Shown piece by piece: positions 16,835-25,372 of a stretch of DNA of 64,000 nt. The position numbers were made by a program, and so were the translations under genes. This stretch comes from Variovorax fucosicus. GTDB taxonomy: Bacteria > Pseudomonadota > Gammaproteobacteria > Burkholderiales > Burkholderiaceae_C. The stretch covers positions 2,108,001-2,172,000 of the forward strand of contig NZ_JASZYU010000001.1 in assembly GCF_030316825.1 (NCBI RefSeq). The letters are read 5' to 3'. The notes beneath the pieces were generated by a model. It saw only the letters and a list, made by a program, of their open reading frames with translations. It was not told the origin of the DNA and did not search any database. Position 1 is the first letter of the stretch; each line of letters begins with the position of its first letter.

Positions 16835-17652
16835 CGCGATTGAACCCGCCTTGGTGTCAGCGAATCGATCGTCAACCGACATGCGCGCCAGAAGAGCCAG
16901 AGAAAGACCAGGGGCAGCACGATGGTTTGCACCGCGAACAGCGCAAGCAGCCGAACCATCCGATCGGCCCAGTCGCTGGCCGACCTCAACAGCGACTCGA
17001 TTGCAGACTGCGCGTCCGCCATTCGCTGAAACCAGGCCTTGGCCCGGGTGAGCATGCCGACATCGGGCCCCGGCTCGATCTTGACAGCCGGACTCTGCTC
17101 CAGGGTGGCGACCGCCGATTGGTACTCCGGCGCCATCACAGCTTTGTAGACCAGGCCGTTGGCGGCCACGCTCAGAGGTACTGCGAAGCGCACGAGCAGC
17201 ATGAACACGAGCAACGCCTGCAGCACGCGGGGCATTGGTGCTCTGCCGCGCCACACCGTAAGAGTGGCCGCGAGCATCGCGATCGACAGCAGCGCCGAGA
17301 CCACCCAATGCGCGCCGATTTCCAACAGCAGCAATTGGATGCCGAAGGCGACGCTGACGGCGAGCATCAACGCTGCGAACCGATCCACAAACTCCTGCAC
17401 GGGGCGCAGAGCCTGGCCAGGGGAGACTCCGACGCCGGTGCCAAAGAGCTTGAGGTCGACATTGGCGCTTTGTGCAACGGACAAGGTCGCACCGATGGCG
17501 CGGGCGGTGGCGAAGACCTTGGCTGCACGAGCGAGGTCTTCGCGCACCTGGGTGCGGGCTGCGGCGTCGATGGGGGCTTGCCAAGCAACAAAGAGAATGA
17601 AGGTGGCTAGGGTGAGGAGGAGGAATCTGCGAAGCAAAGTTTGGGCGAGCAT
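16831..17652 (-). CDS. Multi-pass membrane protein of unknown function
   Basis: A 273-residue protein with an N-terminal hydrophobic segment (residues 7-25), a soluble part with AARTQVREDLARAAKVFATARA, then three to four hydrophobic segments (about 90-165) and another near 235-255, ending in a basic tail. No motif that I know. It is the first gene of the operon with the 30-residue microprotein and the 304-residue membrane protein, and it is divergent from the GST gene across 102 bases. Both large proteins of the operon appear only here as a pair; together they may form a membrane complex. GC content is lower than in the flanks. Confidence 0.75.
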   Translation of the reverse strand: MLAQTLLRRFLLLTLATFILFVAWQAPIDAAARTQVREDLARAAKVFATARAIGATLSVAQSANVDLKLFGTGVGVSPGQALRPVQEFVDRFAALMLAVSVAFGIQLLLLEIGAHWVVSALLSIAMLAATLTVWRGRAPMPRVLQALLVFMLLVRFAVPLSVAANGLVYKAVMAPEYQSAVATLEQSPAVKIEPGPDVGMLTRAKAWFQRMADAQSAIESLLRSASDWADRMVRLLALFAVQTIVLPLVFLWLFWRACRLTIDSLTPRRVQSR

Positions 17653-17754
17653 GGGTCGTAAGGTCTTGGGCGTCCGAAACTAGACGGTTGACGGCGTTCG
17701 AAGCCGAGACACGGTACTCTACGCAGCAGGCAGCTTCAACGAAGAAACGTCACC

Positions 17755-18399
17755 GTGCTCAAGCTCTACGGCTTTTCGAAGGTCAACGCTGGCGCGCGCG
17801 GCCACACGCGCGACCTGCGCGTGCTGTGGGCGCTCGAAGAGATGCAGCTGCCATTCGAGCTGGCCGGCATGGACCACCCCGCGCACGACCTGAACACCGA
17901 AGCCTATCGCCGGCTCAGCCCTTTCGAACAGATCCCGTCCATCGACGACGACGGGTTGGTGGTGTCGGAATCCGCCGCCATCCTCGTCTACCTGGCGAAG
18001 AAGTCCGGCCGCCTGATCCCCGGCGACCGCGCCGGCGAGGCGCAGGTGGTGCGCTGGTGTTTCGCCGCGATGAACACGGTCGAGATGCCGCTGCTCAGTC
18101 TGATCGTGCTCGACTGGACGGCGGATGGCAGCTGCGGCAAGCACCGCGAGTTCCTGGTCGGCTGGGCGAATCGGATGCTGACGAACCTGGAGCGCTGGTT
18201 CGCTGACCGCGAGTTCGTCGCGACAAAGGACTTCACCGTCGCCGACATCCTGATGGCGCACGTGCTTTCCTCGGGCATCAAGGACGAGGGATTGATCGCG
18301 CCATATCCGGGCGTCGCGTCGTATCGGGATCGGTGCCTGGCCCGACCCGCGTGGAAGCGGACCATCGAGGCGTACTGCGCGCGGGTCGAGGCGGGATAG
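17755..18399 (+). CDS. Glutathione S-transferase family protein
   Basis: A 214-residue GST. The N-terminal thioredoxin-like domain carries SKVNAGARGHTRDLRVLWALEE with the glutathione-binding SESAAILVYLA at about 77-87, and the C-terminal domain is helical with DFTVADILMAHVL, the N-capping motif of GSTs. Cytoplasmic conjugation or reduction of electrophiles. Start is GTG at 17755; no ATG is nearby. It lies 12 bases before a DMT-family exporter on the same strand, so a detoxify-and-export unit is conceivable, though this is inference. Confidence 0.9.
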   Translation: MLKLYGFSKVNAGARGHTRDLRVLWALEEMQLPFELAGMDHPAHDLNTEAYRRLSPFEQIPSIDDDGLVVSESAAILVYLAKKSGRLIPGDRAGEAQVVRWCFAAMNTVEMPLLSLIVLDWTADGSCGKHREFLVGWANRMLTNLERWFADREFVATKDFTVADILMAHVLSSGIKDEGLIAPYPGVASYRDRCLARPAWKRTIEAYCARVEAG

Positions 18400-18411
18400 G
18401 CTTCGCCTCCG

Positions 18412-19305
18412 ATGCAAACCCTCACCCGACTGCAGCTCGCCCTGCTCGTTCCGCTGACATTGGTCTGGGGCCTCAACTGGCCGGTCATGAAGCTGGGCGT
18501 TACCGGCTATCCGCCGCTGACCTTTCGGGCGATCTCGATCTGGCTGGGCGTCCCGATCCTTGGCCTGGCACTGGTCGCGATGAAAGTGCCGTTTCGCATC
18601 GCGCGCAAGAACTGGCCCGAGTTGCTATGGCTCAGCGCCACCAACATGTTCATCTGGCATGCCTGCATCATCCTGGCAGTGAATGCGTTGTCGAGCGGTC
18701 GCGCGGCCATCCTCGGCTACAGCATGCCGGTCTTCTCGGCGGTGATCGGCGCGCTGCTGTTCTCCACGGCACTCTCCAGGCGCGGCTGGCTGGGTGTCAG
18801 CGCGGCCGCCGCCGGCGTCGCGCTGCTGTTGTGGCACGAGTTCACCGATCTTGCGGGACGGCCCGGCTATGTCGCGCTGGCGCTCTTCGCCGCTTGTACC
18901 TGGGCGCTTGGCACGCAGCTGTTGCGCCGCACCCGGATCGAGGTTCCAACCCTCACGATCTCGTTCTGGATGACGACGCTCACGGCCACCGTGATGACGG
19001 TACTGGCGCTGCTGTTCGAGCGGCCGCTGAGCCTGCCGGGCAGCGCGACCTGGGGCGCTATCGCCTACAACGCCATCCTGATTTTCGGTTTCGCGCATGC
19101 CGCCTGGTTCTATCTCGCACGCGGCCTTCCGCCCATCGCGTCGTCGCTCAGCGTCATGCTCATCCCCGTGCTTGGCGTTTTCAGCGGCGCGGTGTGGCTC
19201 GGCGAGGCCGTGCATTGGCAGGACTGGGCAGCCGTCGTGCTGATGGTCGTGGCCATTGCGTCCGTGCTGTGGCCCGCGCGTCAGACCCGCATGGAGGCAC
19301 CCTGA
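18412..19305 (+). CDS. EamA/DMT-superfamily transporter
   Basis: A 297-residue inner-membrane protein with ten hydrophobic segments arranged as two EamA repeats. The start LLVPLTLVWGLNWPVMKLG and the repeat-two FAHAAWFYLARGLPPIASSL are typical of the drug/metabolite transporter superfamily, which exports amino acids or other metabolites. The gene follows GST after 12 bases and is probably co-transcribed. No substrate can be given. Confidence 0.92.
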   Translation: MQTLTRLQLALLVPLTLVWGLNWPVMKLGVTGYPPLTFRAISIWLGVPILGLALVAMKVPFRIARKNWPELLWLSATNMFIWHACIILAVNALSSGRAAILGYSMPVFSAVIGALLFSTALSRRGWLGVSAAAAGVALLLWHEFTDLAGRPGYVALALFAACTWALGTQLLRRTRIEVPTLTISFWMTTLTATVMTVLALLFERPLSLPGSATWGAIAYNAILIFGFAHAAWFYLARGLPPIASSLSVMLIPVLGVFSGAVWLGEAVHWQDWAAVVLMVVAIASVLWPARQTRMEAP

Positions 19306-19459
19306 AGATCAACCCGTTTGACGAGGGCCAACTGCTCAGGCGTACGTTTGGATCGATCGGGCTTCGGACATATCACCTCTGCCTGATGCGCATCAACCCG
19401 CGGCACGTCACGATGCGCGTCGGGGAGTTTGAGGTGGGGTGCGAACTGGAGGAGTAATC

Positions 19460-21115
19460 ATGGCCACCCGGAAACCCATCGATCCGGCGGACAGCCCGAG
19501 AGTGGTGCTCGAAGGCCGCGTCGTCACGATGAACGGCAACGCCAAGGTGATCGCGAACGGCCGCGTCTACACGCAGAACGGAGACATCGTCGCCGTGCAG
19601 GAGGCGACAGCGCCCGCGCCCGCGGGCTTCGGCAACACGCCGGTGACGGAGACCGGCGGCACGATCTACCCCGGCCTCATCGACCTGCACAACCACATGC
19701 CCTACAACGTGCTGCCGCTGTGGCAGGTGCCCAAGAAGTTCGGCAACCGCGGCCAGTGGGGCCGCCACGCCGAGTACCACAGCAAGATCTCCGCGCCGAT
19801 GCAGACGCTCGCGGCCACGCCCGAGCTGCTGGCGTCCATCTGCCGCTACGTCGAGGCCAAGGCGCTGATCGGCGGCACCACCACCGGCCAGGGCATCACG
19901 CTGGCGAACCAGTCGGGAATCCGGCGCTACTTCCGCGGCGTGGTGCGCAACGTCGAGGCCACCGACGACGAAGCCGCGCTGCCCGCGGCCTCGACGCGCG
20001 TGCCCGACGTGGCGGCCAAGGACGCGCAGACGTTCCTCACGCGCCTCAAGAAGGAAAAGACCTGCTACCTCCTGCACCTGTCCGAAGGCACCGACGCGAC
20101 CGCGCGCCGCGCCTTCCAGTCGCTGCAGATCGGGGGCGCCAGCTGGGCGATCACGCCCTCGCTTTGCGGCATCCACGCGGCGGCGCTGCAGGCGCCGGAC
20201 TTCCAGGTGCTGGCGGCCAACGGCGGCAGCATGGTGTGGTCGCCCTTCAGCAACATGCTGCTGTACGGCGGCACCGCCGACATCGCCGCGGCCAAGGCGG
20301 CCGGCGTGCCGATATCGCTTGGCTGCGACTGGGCGCCCTCGGGCAGCCGCAACCTGCTCAACGAGCTCAAGGTCGCGCACATTCTCAGCGAGGCCAACGG
20401 GGCGATCTTCACGCCGCGAGAACTGGTCGCGATGGTCACGCGCGCGTCGGCCGGGCTGCTCGGCTGGGAGCGCGTGGTCGGCTCCGTCGAGGTGGGCAAG
20501 CGTGCCGACCTCATCGTGGTCGAGGGCGCCGCGGGCGACCCTTACCAGCAGCTCATCCGCGCCAAGGAGTCGGACCTCGCGCTCGTGATGATCAACGGGG
20601 TCGGCCGCTTCGGCGACGCGGCGCTGATGCGCAAGCTGGGCTTCGCGGGCGAGACGCTCAAAGTCGGCGGCACCAACCGCATGCTGTTCCTCGCGCACCC
20701 GGCCGAAGACCCGCTGACGAAGGATCTCACGCTCTCTGGCGCAAGCGATCGCCTGACCCGCGCGCTGCGCGGTCTGCCCGCGCTCGCACGCAAGGCCGAG
20801 CGCCCGCGGCCGATCTCACTGATGGCGATGGCGCGTGCCGGCGCCAACACCTGGCGGCTCGCGCTCGACGAGATCCTCGACACCGGCGTCGAGATGCGCG
20901 CCAACCTGCCGGTGCGCGTGCCCGGCGGCCGCACGCTGCGGGCCGCGGCGATGCGGCCGGTGTTCGCGGAAACGAAGAAGCTCTCGGCCGTCGTCATGCC
21001 GCTCGCGATCGATGCGCTGACCGTCGTCGACGATGCCGGCTACCTCGACGCCCTGGACGCGCAAAGGAACGTCCCCGACACGATCAAGGAGGGGCTGCGC
21101 GACCTCTGGTCGTGA
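19460..21115 (+). CDS. Amidohydrolase-superfamily metal-dependent hydrolase
   Basis: A 551-residue enzyme of the amidohydrolase superfamily. The metal-binding HNH in GLIDLHNHMPYN follows the N-terminal beta-sandwich; later candidate ligands are His in LLHLSEGTD, His in CGIHAAAL and Asp in LGCDWAPSG, the usual HxH-H-H-D set. The SVEVGKRADLIVVEG segment closes the catalytic domain near residue 355; the following 190 or so residues form an extra C-terminal region that I do not recognise. The start ATG at 19460 has GGAGGAG upstream. Family members hydrolyse or deaminate cyclic ureas, nucleobases or similar compounds. Confidence 0.88.
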   Translation: MATRKPIDPADSPRVVLEGRVVTMNGNAKVIANGRVYTQNGDIVAVQEATAPAPAGFGNTPVTETGGTIYPGLIDLHNHMPYNVLPLWQVPKKFGNRGQWGRHAEYHSKISAPMQTLAATPELLASICRYVEAKALIGGTTTGQGITLANQSGIRRYFRGVVRNVEATDDEAALPAASTRVPDVAAKDAQTFLTRLKKEKTCYLLHLSEGTDATARRAFQSLQIGGASWAITPSLCGIHAAALQAPDFQVLAANGGSMVWSPFSNMLLYGGTADIAAAKAAGVPISLGCDWAPSGSRNLLNELKVAHILSEANGAIFTPRELVAMVTRASAGLLGWERVVGSVEVGKRADLIVVEGAAGDPYQQLIRAKESDLALVMINGVGRFGDAALMRKLGFAGETLKVGGTNRMLFLAHPAEDPLTKDLTLSGASDRLTRALRGLPALARKAERPRPISLMAMARAGANTWRLALDEILDTGVEMRANLPVRVPGGRTLRAAAMRPVFAETKKLSAVVMPLAIDALTVVDDAGYLDALDAQRNVPDTIKEGLRDLWS

Positions 21116-21128
21116 ACGCCGCCGCACC

Positions 21129-21992
21129 ATGGCCCTCCTGCGCGACGCATTGAACGACTTCACCGTCAACTGGCGCAACGACCTCACGCCCGCCTGGCGC
21201 ACGGCGCTCGCCGGCGCCAGCCCCAACCCGACCGCGGTCGGCGGCACGCTGACCTACGACGACCTGCAACCGATCTACCCGGCGCGACGCGACCAGCCGC
21301 TGCCCGGCGCGCGGCCCGATGCCCACGTGTTCCGCGCCTTCGACGGCCTCGCGCCCGCCAAGGTGCGCTGCGTGCTGATCGGCCAGGATCCCTACCCCGC
21401 GCTGAGCCGCGCGACCGGCCGCTCCTTCGAGCAGGGCGACATCGACGCCTGGGGCCTGCCCGCGGCGTCGGTCGCCAACAGCCTGCGCGTGCTGCTGCGC
21501 ATGTTGGTGGCGGCGCGCACCAACGACCCGGCCGTGTTGATGATGAGCTGGACCACGTTCGTTCGCCACATCGCAACGCCCGCGGTCGCGCTCGAATCGC
21601 CGCGCGCCCTCTTCGATCGGCTGCAGCAAACGCAGGGCGTGCTCTTCCTCAATGCCGGGCTCACCATCACGCGCTACAAATCGGGCGGCGCACCGGAACA
21701 GACGCGCGGCCACATCCCCTTCTGGCGGCCGGTGGTCGGCCAGGTGCTGCGATCGATGGCAACGCGCACGAGCGGCCAGGTGGTTTTCCTGTGCCTCGGC
21801 GGATTTGCACAGAAGCTGCTCGCGAGCGAAGGCGTGAAGCTGGCGGCCACCCAGGCAGGCACCTGGGAAACGCGCGCCGGCGAGGTTGCGCTGCCGCACC
21901 CGGTGGCCCCAGGCTTCAGCAACGGGCCGAATCCGTTCGCAGCGGTCAACGCGAAGCTGGCGGCCTTCGGAGCGGCGCCGATCGCCTGGTAG
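21129..21992 (+). CDS. Uracil-DNA glycosylase-superfamily protein
   Basis: A 287-residue protein with a family-1-like active-site motif GQDPYP (Asp87), where classical Ung has GQDPYH, and a second motif HPVAPGF in place of HPSPLS. The conserved LFLNAGLTI and VFLCLGGFAQK strands fit the UDG fold. It could excise uracil or another base, or act on a different nucleic-acid or nucleotide substrate. It starts 13 bases after the amidohydrolase stop on the same strand, an unusual partner. Not a standard ung gene: longer N-terminus, altered motifs. Confidence 0.8.
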   Translation: MALLRDALNDFTVNWRNDLTPAWRTALAGASPNPTAVGGTLTYDDLQPIYPARRDQPLPGARPDAHVFRAFDGLAPAKVRCVLIGQDPYPALSRATGRSFEQGDIDAWGLPAASVANSLRVLLRMLVAARTNDPAVLMMSWTTFVRHIATPAVALESPRALFDRLQQTQGVLFLNAGLTITRYKSGGAPEQTRGHIPFWRPVVGQVLRSMATRTSGQVVFLCLGGFAQKLLASEGVKLAATQAGTWETRAGEVALPHPVAPGFSNGPNPFAAVNAKLAAFGAAPIAW

Positions 21993-22106
21993 CGCGCCTG
22001 AAGCGCCGGCCGACAACACGAATGCACCGTTGCTGACAGCGGCGGCCTGCCCCTGGTGCATATCCTGCTCACGACGCGGGTACGCCATTTGCTCAAGGAG
22101 CCAGTC

Positions 22107-22397
22107 ATGCTCACCACCGACCAGAAAGAGACCATCCTTCGCCGGGCGGGCATTGCCATCCCGGGGGTTCCGGCGCCTGGCGTGGCTGCCCAGCTTCAGC
22201 AAGCCGATGGCCGGTTCCTCGTGAAGGGCAGCTTGCAGGCCGACGGCCGCGCCAGTGCCGCCGAGCAGCGAGCGCGCGCCATCGATGCCCTGTTCGCCGA
22301 CTACTCGGCGCGCCGCGCGGCCAAGAGCCTGGATGATGCCGATGCGGCACGGCGCACCGGCGGATTCGGCATCGGCTGGGGTGGGCCGGTCGCCTGA
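22107..22397 (+). CDS. Hypothetical protein
   Basis: A 96-residue soluble protein beginning MLTTDQKETILRRAGIAIP and ending in a Gly-rich FGIGWGGPVA. Perfect ribosome-binding site AAGGAG six bases before the ATG. Helical, charged middle (AAEQRARAIDALFADYSARRA). No signal peptide, membrane segment or motif known to me. Stands alone between the UDG-like gene and the convergent lipoprotein esterase. Confidence 0.65.
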   Translation: MLTTDQKETILRRAGIAIPGVPAPGVAAQLQQADGRFLVKGSLQADGRASAAEQRARAIDALFADYSARRAAKSLDDADAARRTGGFGIGWGGPVA

Positions 22398-22468
22398 GCG
22401 CCGGCTTGCGGGCCGTATCCACGTCTGCCGTACACGCGCAGATCGGACCGGCGCAGCGCTCACTATTC

Positions 22469-23341
22469 CTAGTTCAGGAGTCTGACCATCGCGTCTTCGA
22501 ACGCCAGCACGTCCGTTCCCACATGGGTCGCCGAGAACTCGGTTTCTATGAGCGTCAGTCCCGCATAGCCCCTGGCCGCCATGCGCTGGTACATCTCCTT
22601 CACATCCACCTGATTGCAGTTGCTGGCGCAGTGCGCGAGTATCAAAGTGACGGGGAGGGGCCTGCCGGCCAGCGCATCGAACATCTTCTGTTCCAGCTCG
22701 TAGTTCTGGGCCTTCTGCTGCCAGAAGGCGGCCTCGATGGAAATGAAGTACGAGAAGACCAGGTTGTCCGGCGCCTCGAGGAAGAGGGCGGTGGCCGCCA
22801 GGTTGCCGCTGGTCGACAGGCCCGTGAGCATCCGCTTCTTCGGGTCCGTCCGGTACTTCGATTCGATGAAGGGAATCAGATCCTTCGTGAGGAAGTCGTG
22901 GTACGCATAGGCACCCGGAAAGTTGTAGTCCTCCTGCCGCCGCGCGCTGCCACCGATGCCGATGAGCAGGGCCTTCGTGCCGCGCTTGAGCAGAATGTTC
23001 TGGAGGTTGCCGAACCGCGTGTTGGGCAGCCCGTTGGTCGCATCTCCGTCGAGTGCGTAGATGGAGGGGAATGCATCGGTGCTGCTGTCATAGGCAGCGG
23101 GGATGAAGATCTCGACCACGTAAGAGATGCCGGTTGCCTTTGCCCGGACGGTCTCCGTCACCACACGGCCGGTCGGCGAGGGCGCAGGCTGGGCAGCAGG
23201 CGCGCTGCCGGTCAGCGGCACGATCGCGATGCCGCCTCCGCCGCCCCCACCTCCGCCCCCGCCACCACAGGCGGACATCGCCGCGAGGATCAAGCCGCTG
23301 CCGAATACCGCGAGCGCGCGGCGAAACCCTGCGAGTCCCAT
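22469..23341 (-). CDS. Lipoprotein esterase (esterase D/BesA-like), poly-Gly linker
   Basis: A 290-residue alpha/beta hydrolase of the esterase-D/ferric-enterobactin-esterase type. It starts with a lipoprotein signal (LILAAMSAC, lipid-modified Cys25) followed directly by 12 glycines (codons 23231-23266), a tether seen on many Burkholderiales lipoproteins. The catalytic part has the entry strand FPSIYALDGDA, nucleophile region TGLSTSGN, and a C-terminal His in ATHVGTDV. It would act in the periplasm or at the outer membrane. The start has ACGAGGA upstream. It follows another secreted hydrolase after 17 bases on the same strand, so the two form a unit. Confidence 0.85.
   Translation of the reverse strand: MGLAGFRRALAVFGSGLILAAMSACGGGGGGGGGGGGIAIVPLTGSAPAAQPAPSPTGRVVTETVRAKATGISYVVEIFIPAAYDSSTDAFPSIYALDGDATNGLPNTRFGNLQNILLKRGTKALLIGIGGSARRQEDYNFPGAYAYHDFLTKDLIPFIESKYRTDPKKRMLTGLSTSGNLAATALFLEAPDNLVFSYFISIEAAFWQQKAQNYELEQKMFDALAGRPLPVTLILAHCASNCNQVDVKEMYQRMAARGYAGLTLIETEFSATHVGTDVLAFEDAMVRLLN
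23231..23266 (-). repeat. Twelve-glycine run after the lipobox Cys
   Basis: Twelve Gly codons directly follow the lipobox cysteine of the esterase. They form a flexible spacer between lipid anchor and enzyme. The codons mix GGC, GGT, GGG and GGA, unlike the strict hexamers of the Gly-rich gene. Confidence 0.75.
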
Positions 23342-23358
23342 GTCGATTCCTCGTTTTT

Positions 23359-24171
23359 TTATCTGGCGAGCGTCCAGGCAGCGATTTGCTGGACGACTTC
23401 GCGTTCAAGCCCATTGAAGCCGTGGAATGCCCTGGCCTCGCATGGATCGCCTTTGTTGTCTCCGCCGGTGAAGGCCAACAACTCCTTCCGCGGCGAGTTT
23501 GACAGCTTCGCCATGAGTGCGGGCACCTCGGCAAACGCGCAGAGGGCGCAGCCATCCTGCTCGTGGTGCACGACGAGAACCGGGATCCGGATCTTTTCCA
23601 GCGGCATGGCCGGCACGGCGCGGCTGCGCCCGTCAACAAGAATGGTCGAGCTCAAGACAATGCCGTCCGGCCCTTCTGGTCCGGAAAGCTCGGTGGCGAC
23701 GTAGGCCGCGGACTGCGTGCCGCGGCTGGTGCCCACAAGCCATACGGGCGCCTTGGATTGCTCCCGCATCCATGCAATGACCGCCTTGATGTCCGCCGCA
23801 TGCTCGCGCGTCTGACGAAAGCCGCCGAGGTAGGGCGGACTCTGCCGATCGGACGGGGCATCGATGACCGCAACCATGAGCCCCTGCTCTGCAAACAAGT
23901 CCCGTGTGCGAACGAGGAAGTTTCCGGCGCCCCAATTGAATGAGCCATTGGGGAAGATCTGCAGGCCCCCGTGCCCGCCCGCAAAGAGCACCACGGCCGC
24001 CTTGGGCGTTGGAGGTGACAGCACGAGCATTCGCTGCGTCACCCCCGGCCGGGTGGGAATGTCCACCACCCGCTGGGTGGTCTGTGCCCGCACCGGAGAA
24101 ACCAGTGCAATCAGAAAGAAAAACAGAAAGAGAAAGGCCGCAGTCCAGGTTTTCGTTGCGTTGCGGCGCAT
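23359..24171 (-). CDS. Secreted alpha/beta hydrolase
   Basis: A 270-residue protein with a signal peptide (hydrophobic core AAFLFLFFFLIALVSP, cleavage after VRA) and an alpha/beta hydrolase domain. The nucleophile elbow is VGTSRGTQ, and a late acid and His (VHHEQDGCALC and ARAFHGF) complete a plausible triad. An extra Cys pair in the DGCALC loop may form a periplasmic disulfide. It lies 17 bases upstream of the lipoprotein esterase. Substrate unknown; carboxylester or thioester bonds are typical of the fold. Confidence 0.85.
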   Translation of the reverse strand: MRRNATKTWTAAFLFLFFFLIALVSPVRAQTTQRVVDIPTRPGVTQRMLVLSPPTPKAAVVLFAGGHGGLQIFPNGSFNWGAGNFLVRTRDLFAEQGLMVAVIDAPSDRQSPPYLGGFRQTREHAADIKAVIAWMREQSKAPVWLVGTSRGTQSAAYVATELSGPEGPDGIVLSSTILVDGRSRAVPAMPLEKIRIPVLVVHHEQDGCALCAFAEVPALMAKLSNSPRKELLAFTGGDNKGDPCEARAFHGFNGLEREVVQQIAAWTLAR

Positions 24172-24537
24172 CGGCGATCCCGTGGCGGGCCTACCTGGGA
24201 GCCGCGGTGGTCGCTGGCCACTCCCAATTCGACGAAACCGCGTCGGTCGGCAAGGCCAGAATCAGTGCGAGCGCCGAAGCGAGGCACACGATGACGATGA
24301 CGAGATATTGGGACATGGCTGCAAGTTTCGGGTGACATGGCGCCTCGTCTTGTCAGCCACCGGCTACACATTTGAGTAAATGCAACGAGCCAGTAAGAAC
24401 AAGGTATCCAGTTGACGCCTCTGCCTTGCTGCCGACGTCGAATTGGCCTTGTTGCCGACATCGTCTTCGGTCACTCTGGTCGATACCGGTACCGGAGACA
24501 ACAGGGAGTCTGAGCACGCCACCCTGGATTACTCACC
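24172..24537. other. Intergenic region, 366 bases, with one possible small gene
   Basis: This stretch between a secreted hydrolase (minus strand) and the gene at 24538 (plus strand) is visibly AT-richer than the rest of the window. It holds one possible small membrane-protein gene on the minus strand (24191-24316). I see no terminator or RNA gene; promoters of both flanking genes are expected here. Confidence 0.4.
24191..24316 (-). CDS. Possible 41-residue single-pass membrane peptide
   Basis: An ATG-initiated frame of 41 codons encodes a hydrophobic helix (YLVIVIVCLASALALILAL) followed by a polar tail ending in AAPR. It would be the first gene of the hydrolase unit, 19 bases upstream of the secreted hydrolase start. 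No clear ribosome-binding site precedes it, so it may be chance. The hydrophobic segment is nevertheless unusually clean. Confidence 0.35.
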   Translation of the reverse strand: MSQYLVIVIVCLASALALILALPTDAVSSNWEWPATTAAPR

Positions 24538-24888
24538 ATGACAATCGCCAACAGAATCAGCGGCGCCACGATCCGGCTGAGCTGGACCGAAGGCCCGACC
24601 AAAGGTCAGACGCACGAGCATGTGTTTCACAAGAACGGCACTGTCGAATGGCACGCCGTCGGCGCGACGCAGAAACCGGCAAACGACGTCAAGCCCAGGA
24701 AGGCGCCAGAGAAGGTGCCCTACTTCGCAACCCAGATGACCAAGGATGTCGGTGTGTTCTCGTACAAATCAGGCGCCGACTTCACGCTGACTGCGGTGCT
24801 CAATTTCGCGGATCACGCCGTAGTTGGCTTTGCCTCGGGCGGCAAAGACTGGTTCCCCGTGGCGGGCATCTTTCAAGTCGTCACCTAG
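24538..24888 (+). CDS. Small beta-barrel-type protein, MoaF-like
   Basis: A 116-residue soluble protein (MTIANRISGATIRLSWTEG) composed mainly of predicted beta strands, with a repeated pattern of short strands and a C-terminal DWFPVAGIFQVVT. The layout suggests a small lipocalin-like barrel of the kind found in MoaF-related proteins. This is a weak resemblance read by eye. No signal peptide or catalytic motif. Monocistronic, convergent with the 124-residue unknown gene at 24893 across only four bases. Confidence 0.6.
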   Translation: MTIANRISGATIRLSWTEGPTKGQTHEHVFHKNGTVEWHAVGATQKPANDVKPRKAPEKVPYFATQMTKDVGVFSYKSGADFTLTAVLNFADHAVVGFASGGKDWFPVAGIFQVVT

Positions 24889-24892
24889 GCCG

Positions 24893-25267
24893 TCAGGCGA
24901 AGGGCGGCAGTCCATTGCCGCCCGACCTGGCGGCCACGGCTTGCAGTTCGGGAACAAAAGTCAGGAGCCGGCGAGTGAGCCAATACAGGTGAACTGCATC
25001 GATCGGGTCGGGCAACCTGAGCGTGTCGAGCAACCGTTGTAGGCGATCCCCCAAGTCCAGAGCGCTCAATGGTTCAAGGACGCTCGCCAGGCCGGCTCGT
25101 ACCCGCTCGTCCACGAGATCGTGCTCGTCCAGACTGTGCCAGATGGCGAGCACGGCGCGCTCGCACAACTCGGCATCCGATGGCGGCGCCATTGCGTCCG
25201 CGTAGCTCAATGAGCTGGAGGGCGTGTCGCGTTTGTCTCTTTGTAAGAAGCCCGCTGGTGAAGGCAT
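24893..25267 (-). CDS. Hypothetical soluble helical protein
   Basis: A 124-residue protein, all-helical by composition (ELCERAVLAIWHSLDEHDLV, then LEPLSALDLGDRLQRLLDTL). Strong ribosome-binding site GAAGGAG seven bases before ATG at 25267. No motif recognised. It lies in the less GC-rich accessory stretch with other small genes and no obvious partner. Confidence 0.6.
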   Translation of the reverse strand: MPSPAGFLQRDKRDTPSSSLSYADAMAPPSDAELCERAVLAIWHSLDEHDLVDERVRAGLASVLEPLSALDLGDRLQRLLDTLRLPDPIDAVHLYWLTRRLLTFVPELQAVAARSGGNGLPPFA

Positions 25268-25372
25268 GGATCGCTCCTTCTTCTCGACAGCCAAGATACG
25301 CCGCTCGGAAGCGAATGGCAATCCTCAATACCGGTGACTTTCGAATTCCGGGTTGCCCGATCCGGGCCGCGA

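Noticed and set aside
16742..17584. A long second frame overlapping the first membrane-protein gene on the minus strand.
   Set aside because: Only its last 30 codons lie outside the larger gene and have coupled start and stop; the rest is a shadow frame.
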